Source: Streptomyces sp. V1I1
Lineage (GTDB): Bacteria > Actinomycetota > Actinomycetes > Streptomycetales > Streptomycetaceae
Direction: 5' to 3'
Length of the DNA stretch: 64,000 nucleotides
Assembly: GCF_030817355.1 (NCBI RefSeq)
Contig: NZ_JAUSZH010000001.1
Span: 4,279,001 to 4,343,000, forward strand
The notes beneath the pieces are model-generated. The model had not been told where the DNA came from, did not search any database, and saw only the letters and a list, made by a program, of their open reading frames with translations. Of the stretch, positions 27,402 through 36,310 are shown piece after piece; the first letter of the stretch is position 1; each line of letters starts with the position of its first letter. The translations under genes were made by a program, and so were the position numbers.

Positions 27402-28241
27402 ATGCCAGCGCTGTCCTCGGTCCTCGTCCCGTACGCGGCCTACCTGCGGGTGTACGAGCCGCTGGCGGCCTTTCCCGAGCCGGAGCGGGGCCACTGGGCC
27501 CGCTACGCCCGCCGGGAGCACACCCCCACCGCACAGGACGAACTGCGGCGTTCGCTGGCCGACTTGCTGCCCACCCCGCCGGTCCCCGTGCCGGTCCACG
27601 AGAGCGGCGACGCTTTTGTCACGGAGGTGGACGGCGTGGTGTGCGTCTGCCCGTGGCGTACCAGGCTGCGCGGCTGGCTGGCGCTGGAGGAGCTGACGGA
27701 GCTGTTGCCCGCCGCGCTCCTCGATGCGGCGCTGCCGCCGGTGGTGCGCGGGCAGGCGGCGGCGGACTACGAGCAGTGGCGCGAGCGGAACCCGGACGCG
27801 CGGCCCTGGATCCGTACGTCGGTCTGGCAGGTGCCGGTGCGCTGGTTCGCGCTCTTCTCGGACGAAGAGCGCGAATACGAGCCGGCGGGGCCCGCGGCGC
27901 CCGTGCTGCGCTACCGGACGCCGATGGTGCAGGCCAGGCGGCGGGTGGCCCGCGCACTGAAGACGCTGCGAGAGACGATCGACGAGGGACAGCTGACCGA
28001 AGGCCTGGTGGACGTGGGGCGGTGGCTGGAGGAGTTCCATCCGCGTTCCCTGGTCGAGCTCGACTACGGCGGCCTGGTGCACGCTCTTGCGGGACCCCAG
28101 CTCGCCGAGGACCGCTCGGCGGCGGATCTGGCCGCGGGGATCGAGGCGCTGCGGGCCGGGGACGGCGAGGGCGCGGGCGAGGCGTACGGCCGTCTGGTTG
28201 AGCGCTGGCGGGCTGTGAGGGACCTTCAGTTCGCGAACTGA
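27402..28241 (+). CDS. Conserved hypothetical protein
   Basis: The 279-residue protein has no signal peptide or membrane segment and is Arg/Glu/Ala-rich with several predicted helices. It starts at ATG 27402 with GGAAGG upstream. I know it only as a Streptomyces-conserved neighbour of vdh and bldC and do not recognise catalytic motifs. Divergent transcription from vdh hints at shared control. Confidence 0.8.
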   Translation: MPALSSVLVPYAAYLRVYEPLAAFPEPERGHWARYARREHTPTAQDELRRSLADLLPTPPVPVPVHESGDAFVTEVDGVVCVCPWRTRLRGWLALEELTELLPAALLDAALPPVVRGQAAADYEQWRERNPDARPWIRTSVWQVPVRWFALFSDEEREYEPAGPAAPVLRYRTPMVQARRRVARALKTLRETIDEGQLTEGLVDVGRWLEEFHPRSLVELDYGGLVHALAGPQLAEDRSAADLAAGIEALRAGDGEGAGEAYGRLVERWRAVRDLQFAN

Positions 28242-28728
28242 GCGTTTCTGATGGGCATTGAGGATCATCGAGGCCATCGGTCCAGGACGTAGGACCCGAT
28301 CCGGGCCTTTGTCTCAAGCGTGACGGACGGCACTTACTGGGCCCTTGCGCCTATCGCCTACCCTCGTGTCAAAATAGGACAAGGAGTCCGGGGAGGACTC
28401 CTTCCGTCCAACTAAGGGCGGAAAACTCGGCATTGCACCCTATGGGGGGTCTGGCGACTCCTGATAGCTCTGTGACTGATCGTCACTGCGACGTAACTGT
28501 CCGTTATGGCATGGTCCATCGGGCTTCCGCCGCTGATGAACACCTCAGAGGGCAATTCCGTCGGTTTGGCCGACGTGGCTGGACGGATGGTGTAGTTGTA
28601 GTGCCGAGGACAAGCCGTTCGTCCTATAACCGACTCGACCCGCGTCCGCCATTTCGGGCAACGCGGGTCAAGGTGCAGAATTTAGAGGAAAGAACCGAGA
28701 AGGTTCGGTTCTCCCGAGGAGGCCGCTC
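28242..28728. promoter_or_regulatory. 487-bp bldC upstream region with two hairpins
   Basis: There is no gene here. A perfect 9-bp hairpin (28381-28403, loop GGGGA) lies mid-region. An 8-bp hairpin (28691-28698 with 28705-28712) lies just before the GAGGAGG ribosome site at 28716-28722. The first may be a terminator or attenuator. The second could limit translation. BldC is a developmental regulator, so a long regulated leader is plausible. Confidence 0.5.
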
Positions 28729-28935
28729 ATGACCGCTCGCACCCCTGATGCCGAGCCGCTGCTGACCCCGGCTGAGGTTGCCACGATGTTCCGCGTGGAC
28801 CCGAAGACGGTCACCCGCTGGGCCAAGGCAGGCAAGCTCACGTCCATCCGCACGCTCGGTGGGCATCGTCGGTATCGCGAGGCAGAGGTCCGCGCACTGC
28901 TTGCGGGTATTCCGCAGCAGCGTAGCGAGGCCTGA
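28729..28935 (+). CDS. bldC: BldC developmental regulator
   Basis: The 68-residue MerR-like winged-helix protein matches Streptomyces BldC along its whole length as I remember it: LLTPAEVATMFRVDPKTVTRWAK and LGGHRRYREAEVRALL. BldC binds direct repeats head-to-tail and holds back entry into development. It starts at ATG 28729 behind GAGGAGG. Confidence 0.98.
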   Translation: MTARTPDAEPLLTPAEVATMFRVDPKTVTRWAKAGKLTSIRTLGGHRRYREAEVRALLAGIPQQRSEA

Positions 28936-29030
28936 ACACCCCATTGATCGGGCATTTCCGGGACCCCCATCCCGGTAAGCCCACCTATAGCTCCACATGA
29001 CGGGCGTCTGCCCCAACGGACTTCGTCATC

Positions 29031-29070
29031 GATCGCGCTGGACTCCGCCGGGTCCAGCGCGATCTTTTTT
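29031..29070 (+). terminator. bldC terminator
   Basis: A 13-bp perfect stem (29031-29043 with 29052-29064) followed by six T. This is a textbook intrinsic terminator. Confidence 0.92.
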
Positions 29071-29141
29071 GTGCCTGGGGAGGGGCGGGGCGCGACCGGT
29101 CCGGGGGGTGGGCGGAGGTGCGCGGAGGTGCTCAGGGGGTG

Positions 29142-29153
29142 GTGCAATTGCAC
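29142..29153. promoter_or_regulatory. 12-bp perfect palindrome in AT-rich pocket
   Basis: GTGCAATTGCAC, followed by CATATTAAATTGG, is unusually AT-rich for this chromosome. It lies in the gap after the bldC terminator, downstream of the small minus-strand gene. No gene start is close, so its target is unclear. Confidence 0.35.
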
Positions 29154-29256
29154 ATATTAAATTGGCTGGTTGTAGGGAGGGGGTAAGTTCACCGTTTCGG
29201 AAATCCCGTTCGGTGACTCCCGTCACATTGCACAACCCTTGCCAAAGACGAGTCTG

Positions 29257-29451
29257 TCACTGGGTGATGGGGCCTTCGTCCTCGGCGTGGGCGGGTGCGG
29301 AGCCGGGTGCGGAGGGTTCCATGGCGAGCCGCTGGAGGCGATGGCAGATGGGGCAGTGACGGGTGAGATGCCGGTAGCCGGACGCTGCGGCCTTCAGATG
29401 GGCGCGCAACAGCGCCCTGGTCTCGTGCTGCCTCGCTGCGGACGCCGCCAT
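29257..29451 (-). CDS. Small zinc-finger-like protein (DUF6274-like)
   Basis: The 64-residue product starts at ATG 29451. It contains one CPICHRL motif with nearby His residues (YRHLTRHCPICH, about 26-37), suggesting a small metal-binding site. I recall similar short proteins downstream of bldC in other Streptomyces. The function is unknown. Confidence 0.65.
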   Translation of the reverse strand: MAASAARQHETRALLRAHLKAAASGYRHLTRHCPICHRLQRLAMEPSAPGSAPAHAEDEGPITQ

Positions 29452-29609
29452 GCACGTCACCTCCGGTGTGTGCCGTCCCCTTAGTGATTGGGTACCGGCG
29501 GCAGATGACGCCGTCAAGACGCCCGGATGGGGAAGGCCGGCGCCTGGGAGGGGTGCGGGCACGGCGAAGGCCCACGTCCTGGAGGGATGCGGGCCTTGGG
29601 CGGGGCGGG

Positions 29610-29665
29610 CGGTCCTGACGGGATTTGCTGTGTCTGTTCGCGGCTCCGCCGCGGGCGCGGCCTCC
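29610..29665 (-). pseudogene. tRNA-Asp fragment with a 30-nt insertion
   Basis: The last 17 bases of tRNA-Asp (plus strand GGTCCTGACGGGATTT) are followed by 30 foreign GC-rich bases and then by GCGGCCTCC of the T-arm. The rest is lost. Three related hairpin copies flank it (near 29565, 29690 and 29739), so the locus looks like a decayed tandem duplication. The same insertion occurs at 34203-34232. Confidence 0.6.
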
Positions 29666-29738
29666 GGCGGCCGTGTCCACGTACGGCGAAGGCCCGCGTC
29701 CTTGACGGGATCCGGGTCTCGGCCGGGTCCACGCATGA

Positions 29739-29773
29739 CGAAGGCCCGCGTCCTTGACGGATGCGGGCCTTCG
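29739..29773 (-). terminator. Terminator below tRNA-Asp
   Basis: A 15-bp near-perfect stem (CGAAGGCCCGC with GCGGGCCTTCG) just beyond the tRNA-Asp 3' end. Decayed copies lie further left. Confidence 0.75.
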
Positions 29774-29781
29774 TATCACTG

Positions 29782-29856
29782 CGGTCCTGACGGGATTTGA
29801 ACCCGCGGCCTCCACCTTGACAGGGTGGCGAGCACTCCAAACTGCTCCACAGGACC
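29782..29856 (-). tRNA. tRNA-Asp (anticodon GTC)
   Basis: A 75-nt cloverleaf. The acceptor is GGTCCTG/CAGGACC, the discriminator is G, and the anticodon loop CTGTCAA reads GTC. It is identical in sequence to the copy at 34416-34490. Confidence 0.95.
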
Positions 29857-29948
29857 AGATTTCGCCGCGCTTTTTGCCGTGCGCTGCGAAGCAAGACTGT
29901 ACAGCAGCTCGGAGGGTCCGGTCGAACTCACTCAAGGCGACGGACGCG

Positions 29949-32900
29949 TTACGGCGCCGCCGCGTCGATCGCCTTCACGATGCGCTTGTCCGAGACCGGG
30001 TACGCCGTGCCCAGCGCGTGCGCGAAGTAACTCACCCGCAGCTCCTCGATCATCCAGCGGATGTCCAGGACCTCCCGCGGGACCGGGCGGCCCTGCGGCA
30101 TCTGTTCCAGCAGCCAGGCGTACTCGTCCTGCATCTCGTGGACCTTCTCCATGCGCGTCGTGTCGCGCTGGACGTTCGTCGGCATCTGCTGGAGGCGGCG
30201 GTCCACCGCGACCAGATAGCGCATGAGGTCCGGCAGCCGCCTCAGGCCGGTCCTGGTCACGAAGCCGGGCGGCATGAGGGCCGCCAGCTGCTCGCGGACG
30301 TCCTGGACACTGGCGACCAGGGCCAGGCTGTTCGTCGCCTTCAGGCGGCGCTCGCAGGCCTGCCAGGCGGCCAGGATCTGCTGGACCTGGTCCACCGTCC
30401 GTACCGTCGTGTCGACGAGATCCGCGCGGACCTTGTCGTACAGCTTGCGGAAGGACTCCTCGTCCCACGCCGGCCCGCCGTGGTCGGCGATCAGCTTGTC
30501 CGCCGCGGCCGAGGCGCAGTCGTCGAAGAGCGCCTGGATCGAGCCGTGCGGATTACGGGACAGGGCCAGCTTCTGCTGGTTGGTGAGCTTGTCCGAGGCG
30601 AACTTGGCAGGGTTCACCGGGATGTTGAGCAGGATCAGCTTGCGCGTGCCCTGCCACATCGCCTGCTGCTGCTCGGCCTCGGTGTCGAAGAGGCGTACGG
30701 ACACGCTCTCACCGGCGTCGACGAGCGCCGGGTACGCCTTGACCGGCTGGCCGGCCCGGCGCGTCTCGAAGACGCGGGACAGCGTGCCGATCGTCCAGTC
30801 CGTGAGGCCGGTGCGCTCCAGGGACTGGCCGGCGGGCCCGGACGTGGCGGCCGCGGCGGCCTTCGAGAGGGCCTGGCGCGCCTCCGGTTTCAGCTGGAGC
30901 TTCAGCGCCTCCAGGTCCTTGGCCTCCGCGAGCTTCTTGCGGCGCTCGTCGACGATCCGGAACGTGATCTTGAGGTGGTCGGGGACCCGGGACAGATCGA
31001 AGTCGTCCGCCGTGACCGGGACGCCGACCATGCGCTGCAGCTCGCGCGCGAGGGTGACAGGCATCGGCTCCTGGAGCGGCACAGCCCTCTCCAGGAACGC
31101 TTTCGCATAGTTCGGGGCAGGGACGTAGTGCCGGCGGATCGGCTTGGGGAGGGAGCGGATCAGCTCCATCACCACCTCCTCGCGCAGCCCCGGGATCTGC
31201 CAGTCGAAGCCCTCGCTCGTGACCTGGTTCAGCACCTGGAGAGGGATGTGGACGGTCACACCGTCCGCGTCCGCGCCCGGCTCGAACTGGTACGTCACCC
31301 GGAACTTCAGCCCGCCCTGCCGCCAGGAGTCCGGGTAGTCGTCCTTGGTGACCTGCCCGGCCTTCTCGTTGATGAGCATCTCGCGCTCGAAATCGAGGAG
31401 TTCGGGCTCGTCCCGGCGCTTGTGCTTCCACCAGGAGTCGAAGTGCGCGCCCGAGACCACGTGTTCGGGCACTCGCTGTTCGTAGAAGTCGAAGAGCGTC
31501 TCGTCGTCCACGAGGATGTCGCGGCGCCGCGCCCGGTGTTCCAACTCCTCGACCTCGGTGAGGAGTCTGCGGTTGTCGGCGAAGAACTTGTGGTGCGTAC
31601 GCCAGTCGCCCTCGACCAGCGCGTTACGGATGAAGAGCTCGCGGGACGTCTCCGGGTCGATGCGTCCGTAGTTCACCTTGCGCTGGGCCACGATCGGCAC
31701 GCCGTACAGCGTGACCCGCTCGTACGCCATCACCGCCGCCTGGTCCTTCTCCCAGTGCGGCTCGCTGTAGGTGCGTTTGATCAGATGCCCGGCGAGCGGC
31801 TCGATCCACTCGGGCTCCACCTTGGCGTTGACGCGGGCCCACAGGCGCGACGTCTCGACGAGCTCCGCCGACATGATGAAGCGCGGGGGCTTCTTGAAGA
31901 GTGCCGAGCCGGGGAAGACCGCGAACTTGGCGCTGCGTGCGCCCAGATACTCGTTCTTGTCGGTGTCCTTGAGGCCGATGTGCGAGAGCAGGCCCGCCAG
32001 CAGCGAGGTGTGGACGGACTGCTCGGGAGCGGCTGCCTCCGCCGAGGGCTCCTCGAGATGCATGCCCATCTGCTTGGCGACCGTACGCAGCTGCGCGTAG
32101 ATGTCCTGCCACTCGCGGATGCGCAGGAAGTTCAGATACTCCTGCTTGCACATCCGGCGGAAGCTGGAGGAGCCGCGCTCCTTCTGCTGCTCGCGGATGT
32201 AGCGCCAGAGATTGAGGTAGGCGAGGAAGTCGGAGGTCTCGTCCTTGAAGCGGGCGTGCTGCTGGTCGGCCTGCGTCTGCTTGTCGGCGGGCCGCTCGCG
32301 CGGGTCCTGGATGGAGAGCGCGGCAGCGATCACCATGACCTCGCGTACGCAGCCGTTCTTGTCGGCCTCGATGACCATACGGGCCAGGCGCGGGTCGACC
32401 GGGAGCTGGGCGAGCTTGCGGCCGAGTTGCGTGAGCTTCTTCTTGGGGTCCTTCTGGGCCGGGTCGAACGCGCCCAGTTCCTGGAGGAGTTGGACGCCGT
32501 CGCGGATATTGCGGTGGTCCGGCGGGTCGATGAAGGGGAACTTCTCGATGTCGCCGAGGCCGGCGGCGGTCATCTGGAGGATGACGGAGGCGAGGTTCGT
32601 ACGCAGGATCTCGGCGTCCGTGAACTCGGGACGGGAGTCGAAGTCGTCCTCGGAGTAGAGGCGGACGCAGATGCCGTCGGAGGTACGGCCGCAGCGGCCC
32701 TTGCGCTGGTTGGCGCTGGCCTGGCTGATCCGCTCGATGGGGAGGCGCTGGACCTTGGTGCGGTGGCTGTAGCGGGAGATACGGGCGGTGCCCGGATCGA
32801 TCACGTACTTGATGCCGGGCACGGTCAGCGAGGTCTCGGCGACGTTCGTGGCGAGGACGATGCGGCGGCCGGTGTGCGGCTGGAAGACGCGGTGCTGCTC

Positions 32901-33881
32901 GGCGTGCGAAAGCCGTGCGTAGAGGGGGAGCACCTCTGTGAAGCGGTACTGCTTCTTGTTGAGCGCGTCCGCGGTGTCGCGGATCTCGCGCTCGCCGGAG
33001 AGGAAGACGAGGATGTCGCCCTTGCCCTCGCCCTGGAGCTCCTCGACGGCGTCGCAGATGGCGGTGATCTGGTCGCGGTCGCTGTCCTCGCTGTCGTCCT
33101 CGAGGAGGGGGCGGTAGCGCACCTCTACGGGGTACGTACGGCCGCTGACCTCGACGATCGGGGCGTCGCCGAAGTGGCGTGAGAAGCGCTCCGGGTCGAT
33201 CGTCGCGGAGGTGATGATCACCTTGAGGTCGGGGCGTCTGGGCAGCAGCTGGGCGAGATAGCCGAGCAGGAAGTCGATGTTGAGGGAACGCTCGTGGGCC
33301 TCGTCGATGATGATCGTGTCGTACGCGCGCAGCTCGCGGTCCGTCTGGATCTCGGCGAGGAGGATGCCGTCCGTCATCAGCTTGACGAAGGTGTCGCCGC
33401 CGACCTGGTCCGTGAACCGGACCTTCCAGCCGACCGCTTCGCCGAGGGGGGTGCGGAGCTCCTCCGCGACACGTTCGGCGACGGTGCGGGCGGCGATCCT
33501 TCGCGGCTGCGTATGGCCGATCATGCCGCGTACGCCGCGGCCCAGCTCCAGGCAGATCTTCGGGATCTGGGTGGTCTTGCCCGAGCCGGTCTCGCCCGCG
33601 ACGATCACGACCTGGTGGTCCCGTATCGCCTCGAGGATCTCGTCCCTCCGCTGGCTGACCGGCAGCTGCTCGGGGTACGTGACCCCGGGCACCCGGCCGG
33701 CCCGCCGGGCCGTGCGGGCCGCGGACTGCTCGGCCTCGGCGGCGATGTCCTCAAGCACGGCCTGCCGCGCCTCGGGCTTACGGATACGGCGGGCGCCATC
33801 GAGACGGCGGCCGAGCCGGTGGGCGTCGCGCAGGGACGCCCCGGCCAGCAGGGTCTGAAGGTCGGCGAAGGAAGTAGACAT
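29949..33881 (-). CDS. hrpA: ATP-dependent RNA helicase HrpA
   Basis: The 1310-residue DEAH-box helicase has Walker A GETGSGKT (about 92-99), motif II DEAHERS, motif III SATID and motif VI in the RKGRCGR segment. The usual HA2, OB and long HrpA-specific C-terminal (DUF3418) regions follow. HrpA proteins remodel ribosomal or messenger ribonucleoprotein complexes. It starts at ATG 33881 and is flanked by tRNA genes on both sides. A 1142-residue frame on the opposite strand is an antisense shadow. Confidence 0.95.
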   Translation of the reverse strand: MSTSFADLQTLLAGASLRDAHRLGRRLDGARRIRKPEARQAVLEDIAAEAEQSAARTARRAGRVPGVTYPEQLPVSQRRDEILEAIRDHQVVIVAGETGSGKTTQIPKICLELGRGVRGMIGHTQPRRIAARTVAERVAEELRTPLGEAVGWKVRFTDQVGGDTFVKLMTDGILLAEIQTDRELRAYDTIIIDEAHERSLNIDFLLGYLAQLLPRRPDLKVIITSATIDPERFSRHFGDAPIVEVSGRTYPVEVRYRPLLEDDSEDSDRDQITAICDAVEELQGEGKGDILVFLSGEREIRDTADALNKKQYRFTEVLPLYARLSHAEQHRVFQPHTGRRIVLATNVAETSLTVPGIKYVIDPGTARISRYSHRTKVQRLPIERISQASANQRKGRCGRTSDGICVRLYSEDDFDSRPEFTDAEILRTNLASVILQMTAAGLGDIEKFPFIDPPDHRNIRDGVQLLQELGAFDPAQKDPKKKLTQLGRKLAQLPVDPRLARMVIEADKNGCVREVMVIAAALSIQDPRERPADKQTQADQQHARFKDETSDFLAYLNLWRYIREQQKERGSSSFRRMCKQEYLNFLRIREWQDIYAQLRTVAKQMGMHLEEPSAEAAAPEQSVHTSLLAGLLSHIGLKDTDKNEYLGARSAKFAVFPGSALFKKPPRFIMSAELVETSRLWARVNAKVEPEWIEPLAGHLIKRTYSEPHWEKDQAAVMAYERVTLYGVPIVAQRKVNYGRIDPETSRELFIRNALVEGDWRTHHKFFADNRRLLTEVEELEHRARRRDILVDDETLFDFYEQRVPEHVVSGAHFDSWWKHKRRDEPELLDFEREMLINEKAGQVTKDDYPDSWRQGGLKFRVTYQFEPGADADGVTVHIPLQVLNQVTSEGFDWQIPGLREEVVMELIRSLPKPIRRHYVPAPNYAKAFLERAVPLQEPMPVTLARELQRMVGVPVTADDFDLSRVPDHLKITFRIVDERRKKLAEAKDLEALKLQLKPEARQALSKAAAAATSGPAGQSLERTGLTDWTIGTLSRVFETRRAGQPVKAYPALVDAGESVSVRLFDTEAEQQQAMWQGTRKLILLNIPVNPAKFASDKLTNQQKLALSRNPHGSIQALFDDCASAAADKLIADHGGPAWDEESFRKLYDKVRADLVDTTVRTVDQVQQILAAWQACERRLKATNSLALVASVQDVREQLAALMPPGFVTRTGLRRLPDLMRYLVAVDRRLQQMPTNVQRDTTRMEKVHEMQDEYAWLLEQMPQGRPVPREVLDIRWMIEELRVSYFAHALGTAYPVSDKRIVKAIDAAAP

Positions 33882-34050
33882 ACGGATCCCAGGATCGCAC
33901 CCCCGGGAAAGCGCTGGCGAACACATTTCCACCACAAGCCGGTGGAGGACGGAGCGCATCCGTCCGGTTCCGCGGGAAGTAAGAGCGCGTCCACGCCGCT
34001 CAGCCGGGACCGAACGGGCCCCGCTGGGCGTCGGCGACCTGTGGGTATGG

Positions 34051-34084
34051 CGAAAGCCCCGGTCCGTGGGGGCCGGGGCTTTCG
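34051..34084 (-). terminator. Duplicated tRNA terminator (left copy)
   Basis: A 12-bp stem CGAAAGCCCCGG with CCGGGGCTTTCG, identical to 34281-34314. Confidence 0.7.
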
Positions 34085-34089
34085 GGTTG

Positions 34090-34163
34090 TGGCTGGGGCC
34101 GGGGTCGAACCGGCGACCTGTCGCTTTTCGGGCGATGGCTCGTACTGGCTGGGCTGACCGGCG
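34090..34163 (-). pseudogene. tRNA-Phe pseudogene
   Basis: It matches tRNA-Phe at 34320 through the T-arm and anticodon loop. The D-arm and 5' acceptor strand are changed (CTGGCTGGGCTGACCGG in place of CCAACTGAGCTACCCAG), so the acceptor no longer pairs. Confidence 0.75.
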
Positions 34164-34185
34164 ACGCGGCCTTCGACAGCCGCAG

Positions 34186-34258
34186 CGGTCCTGACGGGAT
34201 TTGCTGTACCCGATTGCGGCTGCGCCGCGGGCGCGGCCTCCACCTTGACAGGGTGGCT
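34186..34258 (-). pseudogene. tRNA-Asp pseudogene with a 30-nt insertion
   Basis: It matches tRNA-Asp at both ends of the T-arm and through the anticodon stem, but 30 bases at 34203-34232 replace six bases of the T-loop. It then breaks off before the D-arm. Confidence 0.75.
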
Positions 34259-34280
34259 CGCTGGGCGGTGGTGGGTATGG

Positions 34281-34314
34281 CGAAAGCCCCGGTCCGTGGG
34301 GGCCGGGGCTTTCG
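34281..34314 (-). terminator. Terminator below tRNA-Phe
   Basis: A 12-bp perfect stem six bases beyond the tRNA-Phe 3' end. Confidence 0.8.
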
Positions 34315-34319
34315 GGTTG

Positions 34320-34393
34320 TGGCTGGGGCCGGGGTCGAACCGGCGACCTATCGCTTTTCAGGCGATCGCTCGTACCAACTGAGCTACCCAGCC
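34320..34393 (-). tRNA. tRNA-Phe (anticodon GAA)
   Basis: A 74-nt cloverleaf with acceptor GGCTGGG/CCCAGCC, discriminator A and anticodon loop CTGAAAA. Confidence 0.95.
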
Positions 34394-34415
34394 ACGCGGC
34401 CTTCGACAGCCGCAG

Positions 34416-34490
34416 CGGTCCTGACGGGATTTGAACCCGCGGCCTCCACCTTGACAGGGTGGCGAGCACTCCAAACTGCTCCACAGGACC
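34416..34490 (-). tRNA. tRNA-Asp (anticodon GTC), second copy
   Basis: A 75-nt cloverleaf with the same sequence as 29782-29856. It is transcribed in the order Glu, Asp, Phe. Confidence 0.95.
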
Positions 34491-34529
34491 AAGCAATGTG
34501 CGAGCACAAGTCTCGCACATGGTGATGCG

Positions 34530-34602
34530 TGCCCCCAACGGGATTCGAACCCGTGCTACCGCCTTGAAAGGGCGGCGTCCTGGGCCACTAGACGATGAGG
34601 GC
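34530..34602 (-). tRNA. tRNA-Glu (anticodon TTC)
   Basis: A 73-nt cloverleaf with acceptor GCCCTCA/TGGGGGC (one T-G pair) and anticodon loop CTTTCAA. It is the first gene of the tRNA cluster. Confidence 0.95.
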
Positions 34603-34682
34603 TAAGGGCCCACCTGGGCGCTTCGCAGCGCGTCGGGGACGTGAGAAGCATATGGGATGTGGGGAGCTATCGCCAAAACGGT

Positions 34683-36236
34683 TTACCGGCGGTGGGAGGG
34701 GGTGCCGGAGGGAGCACTCGGGGACGGGGTCGCCCCGGGTACGTTCTCGTCCGGGAGGTGGCGGCTGACCTCGGCCGTCGTCAGGCCCAGGCCGCCCAGC
34801 GTGATCTCGTCCCACGCCTGCAGCCGTCTGGTCGTACGGTCCAGATAGAGGACCGACGCCCGCACCTTCTCCGGCTTCTGATTCTGCAGCGCGCGCAGGC
34901 CCCCGCCGCCCGTCGAGCCCTCGACCTTCAGGCGCGTGCCCTGTCCGAGCACCTCCGTCTGGCGCTGATGGACATGGCCCGCCAGGACCAGCGGGACCTC
35001 GCCGTCCGTCTCGCGCGCCGCGACCGGGTTGTGGGCGATCGCGATGTCGACGGGCGTGCCCGCGCGGGTCTGGTCGCGCAGGGCGGAGGCGAGGCGGATG
35101 CCCGCCATGCGTTCGGCCGGGTCGCCCTGGGCGACGACCGAGCGGTCGGGGGTGAACTGGGGGTCGCCGATGCCCGCGATGCGCAGGCCGGCGACGGTGA
35201 CGGCCCGGCCGTCGTCCAGGACGTGCACGTTCTTCAGGCGGGAGAGATACGCCTGGGTGGTGCCGGAGTCGTGATTGCCGCGGACCCAGACGTAGGGCGC
35301 GCCGAGGTCGGGGATCGGGTCGAGGAAGCCGTTCTCGGCGGCGGTGCCGTGGTCCATCGTGTCGCCGGAGTCGATGATCACGTCGATTCCGTACTGCTCG
35401 ACGAGCGAGCCGATGATGTGCCACGACGCCGGGTTGAGGTGGATGTCGGAGACGTGCAGCACGCGCATCGTGCGGGGGTCCGGCTGGTAGGTGGGGAGGG
35501 TCGAGGTCGCCTCGTACAGCTTGGTGACATTGGTGACCAGGCGCGCCAACTCCTGTTGGTAGACGTCGAATTCGGTGACGATGGAGCGCGCGTTGCCGAC
35601 GACCGAGGGGGCGCTGGAGAGCAGTCCGGAGAACTTCGGCTCCAGGACGGACTTCGGGTTCCACGTCGCGTACGCGGAGATGCCGGAGGCGGTCAGGAGG
35701 GCCAGCGCGAGGCCGCCCGCCGCGAGGGCGCGGCGCGGGCGGCGGTAGACGGCGAGGCCGAGGGCGGTCGCGCCGGAGACGACGGCGACGCAGGAGCGTA
35801 CGGCCAGCTCCGTGGTCCCGTCCGTCACGTCGTGGGCGACCTCGTCCTGGAGGCCGGAGAGGCGTTCGGGGTGCTCGACCAGGGCCTGGGAGCGGACCGG
35901 GTCGAGCTGGTCGACGTCGACGTCGAGTCGGATGGGTGCGACATGGGAGTCGAGCTCCAGGGCGCCCAGCGGCGAGACGTTGATCTTTGTGCCGCCGGAC
36001 AGGGACGGGCGCAGGGTCATGCTCGTGTCCATCGGGCCGACCGGCGTACGGACGCTGCCGACGATCAGCAGGCCGAGCCAGGCGCCGAGGAGGACCACGG
36101 CGGCAAGGCCCAGCGCGCGGGCCCAGGGGTGCGGGGTGTGGACGAGGGTGCTGGTGGGGCTGGTGTTGCGTGAGCGGTAGTGGTGCTGGAGCCGGGTGAG
36201 CGCGGCTCGGATCCGTTCCGGGGCTTCGCGGGCCAT
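34683..36236 (-). CDS. Membrane-anchored metallophosphoesterase
   Basis: The 517-residue protein from ATG 36236 has an N-terminal membrane segment (about 41-62) and a second one mid-protein (about 170-215). A calcineurin-type phosphoesterase domain follows, with all metal motifs: HVSDIHLNP, SGDTMDHG, RGNHDSG, AHNP and LAGHVHQRQ. The substrate is unknown, and bacterial relatives act on nucleotides or lipid-linked phosphates. The last 25 residues are Pro/Ser-rich. Confidence 0.88.
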   Translation of the reverse strand: MAREAPERIRAALTRLQHHYRSRNTSPTSTLVHTPHPWARALGLAAVVLLGAWLGLLIVGSVRTPVGPMDTSMTLRPSLSGGTKINVSPLGALELDSHVAPIRLDVDVDQLDPVRSQALVEHPERLSGLQDEVAHDVTDGTTELAVRSCVAVVSGATALGLAVYRRPRRALAAGGLALALLTASGISAYATWNPKSVLEPKFSGLLSSAPSVVGNARSIVTEFDVYQQELARLVTNVTKLYEATSTLPTYQPDPRTMRVLHVSDIHLNPASWHIIGSLVEQYGIDVIIDSGDTMDHGTAAENGFLDPIPDLGAPYVWVRGNHDSGTTQAYLSRLKNVHVLDDGRAVTVAGLRIAGIGDPQFTPDRSVVAQGDPAERMAGIRLASALRDQTRAGTPVDIAIAHNPVAARETDGEVPLVLAGHVHQRQTEVLGQGTRLKVEGSTGGGGLRALQNQKPEKVRASVLYLDRTTRRLQAWDEITLGGLGLTTAEVSRHLPDENVPGATPSPSAPSGTPSHRR

Positions 36237-36310
36237 TGGTCCCGTATGCCCAGCCCGGCGGGCGGCCATGCCGGGGCGACCGGTCGGGCGCCGTACGTGA
36301 CAATGGCCGG

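Larger units (their letters stand above)
34041..34500. repeat. Tandem duplication (period 230 bp) of a tRNA-Phe / tRNA-Asp block
   Basis: 34041-34270 repeats 34271-34500, including the terminator hairpin, tRNA-Phe, spacer and tRNA-Asp. The right copy is intact and the left copy has decayed in both tRNAs. About 80 bases at the left end of each unit remain identical. Confidence 0.8.

Noticed and set aside
29754..33182. 1142-residue open frame opposite hrpA
   Set aside because: It mirrors hrpA codon bias, has no recognisable domain and is entirely covered by a well-supported gene.
36237..36310. Fluoride riboswitch before the crcB unit
   Set aside because: The short region lacks a recognisable aptamer.
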